Source: Pseudoduganella armeniaca
Lineage (GTDB): Bacteria; Pseudomonadota; Gammaproteobacteria; Burkholderiales; Burkholderiaceae_D
Length of the DNA stretch: 64,000 bases
Assembly: GCF_003028855.1 (NCBI RefSeq)
Contig: NZ_CP028324.1
Coordinates: 1-64,000 of the forward strand
Direction: 5' to 3'
Under the pieces are notes generated by a model. It did no database searches and was not told the origin of the DNA. It saw nothing but the letters and a program-made list of their open reading frames with translations. This document shows, piece after piece, positions 63,874 to 64,000 of the stretch (position 1 is its first letter; each line of letters opens with the position of its first letter). Made by a program: the position numbers and the translations under genes.

Positions 63874-64000
63874 TCAGCGCAGGTTGCCGAGCACCTCGTG
63901 CAGTTCCAGCCGATTATAAGCGGCCCGCATCGCATCGCGCGACGTGATCAGTTTCTTGCTGACCAGCTGAAACAGCGCATCGTTCAAGGTACGCGACATA
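63874..64000 (-). CDS. C-terminal end of a gene entering from the right (partial)
   Basis: On the minus strand an open frame enters at the window edge and ends at 63874 with ...LNDALFQLVSKKLITSRDAM...LHEVLGNLR. An ATG lies at 63999, but no ribosome site can be seen because the window stops. The helical pattern (LxxALxxLVxxxxIT..DA) resembles the C-terminal tail of PilT/PilU-type secretion ATPases; with only 41 residues this is tentative. Confidence 0.45.
   Translation of the reverse strand, partial: MSRTLNDALFQLVSKKLITSRDAMRAAYNRLELHEVLGNLR

Overview
This 64 kb, GC-rich window begins at the chromosomal replication origin region (a perfect DnaA box, then dnaA-dnaN-gyrB). It reads like a betaproteobacterium of the Oxalobacteraceae, most like Massilia, Telluria or Pseudoduganella. 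This rests on the protein families and codon usage as I recognise them; no search was run. No tRNA, rRNA, CRISPR array, insertion sequence or prophage was found.

Layout. 1-5.5 kb: origin and replication genes. 5.5-11.5 kb (minus): a type VI secretion cargo operon, vgrG - DUF4123 chaperone - DUF3304 lipoprotein (probable immunity) - DUF2235 lipase effector - PAAR, with coupled starts. 11.6-13.4 kb: a divergent LysR regulator and short-chain dehydrogenase with a T-N11-A dyad between them. 13.4-20.7 kb (minus): a molybdenum hydroxylase pair (IorAB-like) followed by a variant Sox operon (soxX, a SoxY relative with an AACIE arm, soxZ, soxA, cytochrome c, FccB-like flavoprotein). It has no soxB or soxCD and ends in an AT-richer membrane protein. 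20.7-24 kb: ompW (frameshifted) behind an FNR-type promoter, a DUF2244 protein and a chemoreceptor. 24-32.4 kb (minus): a signalling operon of CHASE3/GAF hybrid kinase with three receivers, CheR, CheB, receiver-kinase, a frameshifted subtilisin-like protease and a small protein. 32.5-34.4 kb: a lipoprotein, folE and nudC.

34.6-60.8 kb appears to be one large surface-glycoprotein locus. On the plus strand are a TPR/O-GlcNAc-transferase-like enzyme fused to a TylF-type methyltransferase and an unassigned GT-B-like protein. On the minus strand is an eleven-gene, about 11.8 kb operon with complete CMP-pseudaminic acid synthesis (pseB, pseC, pseF, a pseG-pseH fusion, pseI) and sugar-tailoring genes (Gfo/Idh, DegT, GNAT, an unknown, a PseA/WbpG amidotransferase, an amidase). 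Upstream of it lie a type I secretion ABC transporter and adaptor, and then a 1,973-residue Ser/Thr-rich protein made of some 210 octapeptide repeats with a C-terminal calcium-binding region. The simplest reading is that the repeat protein is exported by the type I system and decorated by the pseudaminic acid/OGT machinery. That link is inferred from gene order and composition.

60.8-64 kb: a long leader, an orphan AbiEi-like regulator with operator-like repeats, a family 2 glycosyltransferase and the tail of a gene that leaves the window. A family of long perfect hairpins occurs four times, each time between convergent genes.
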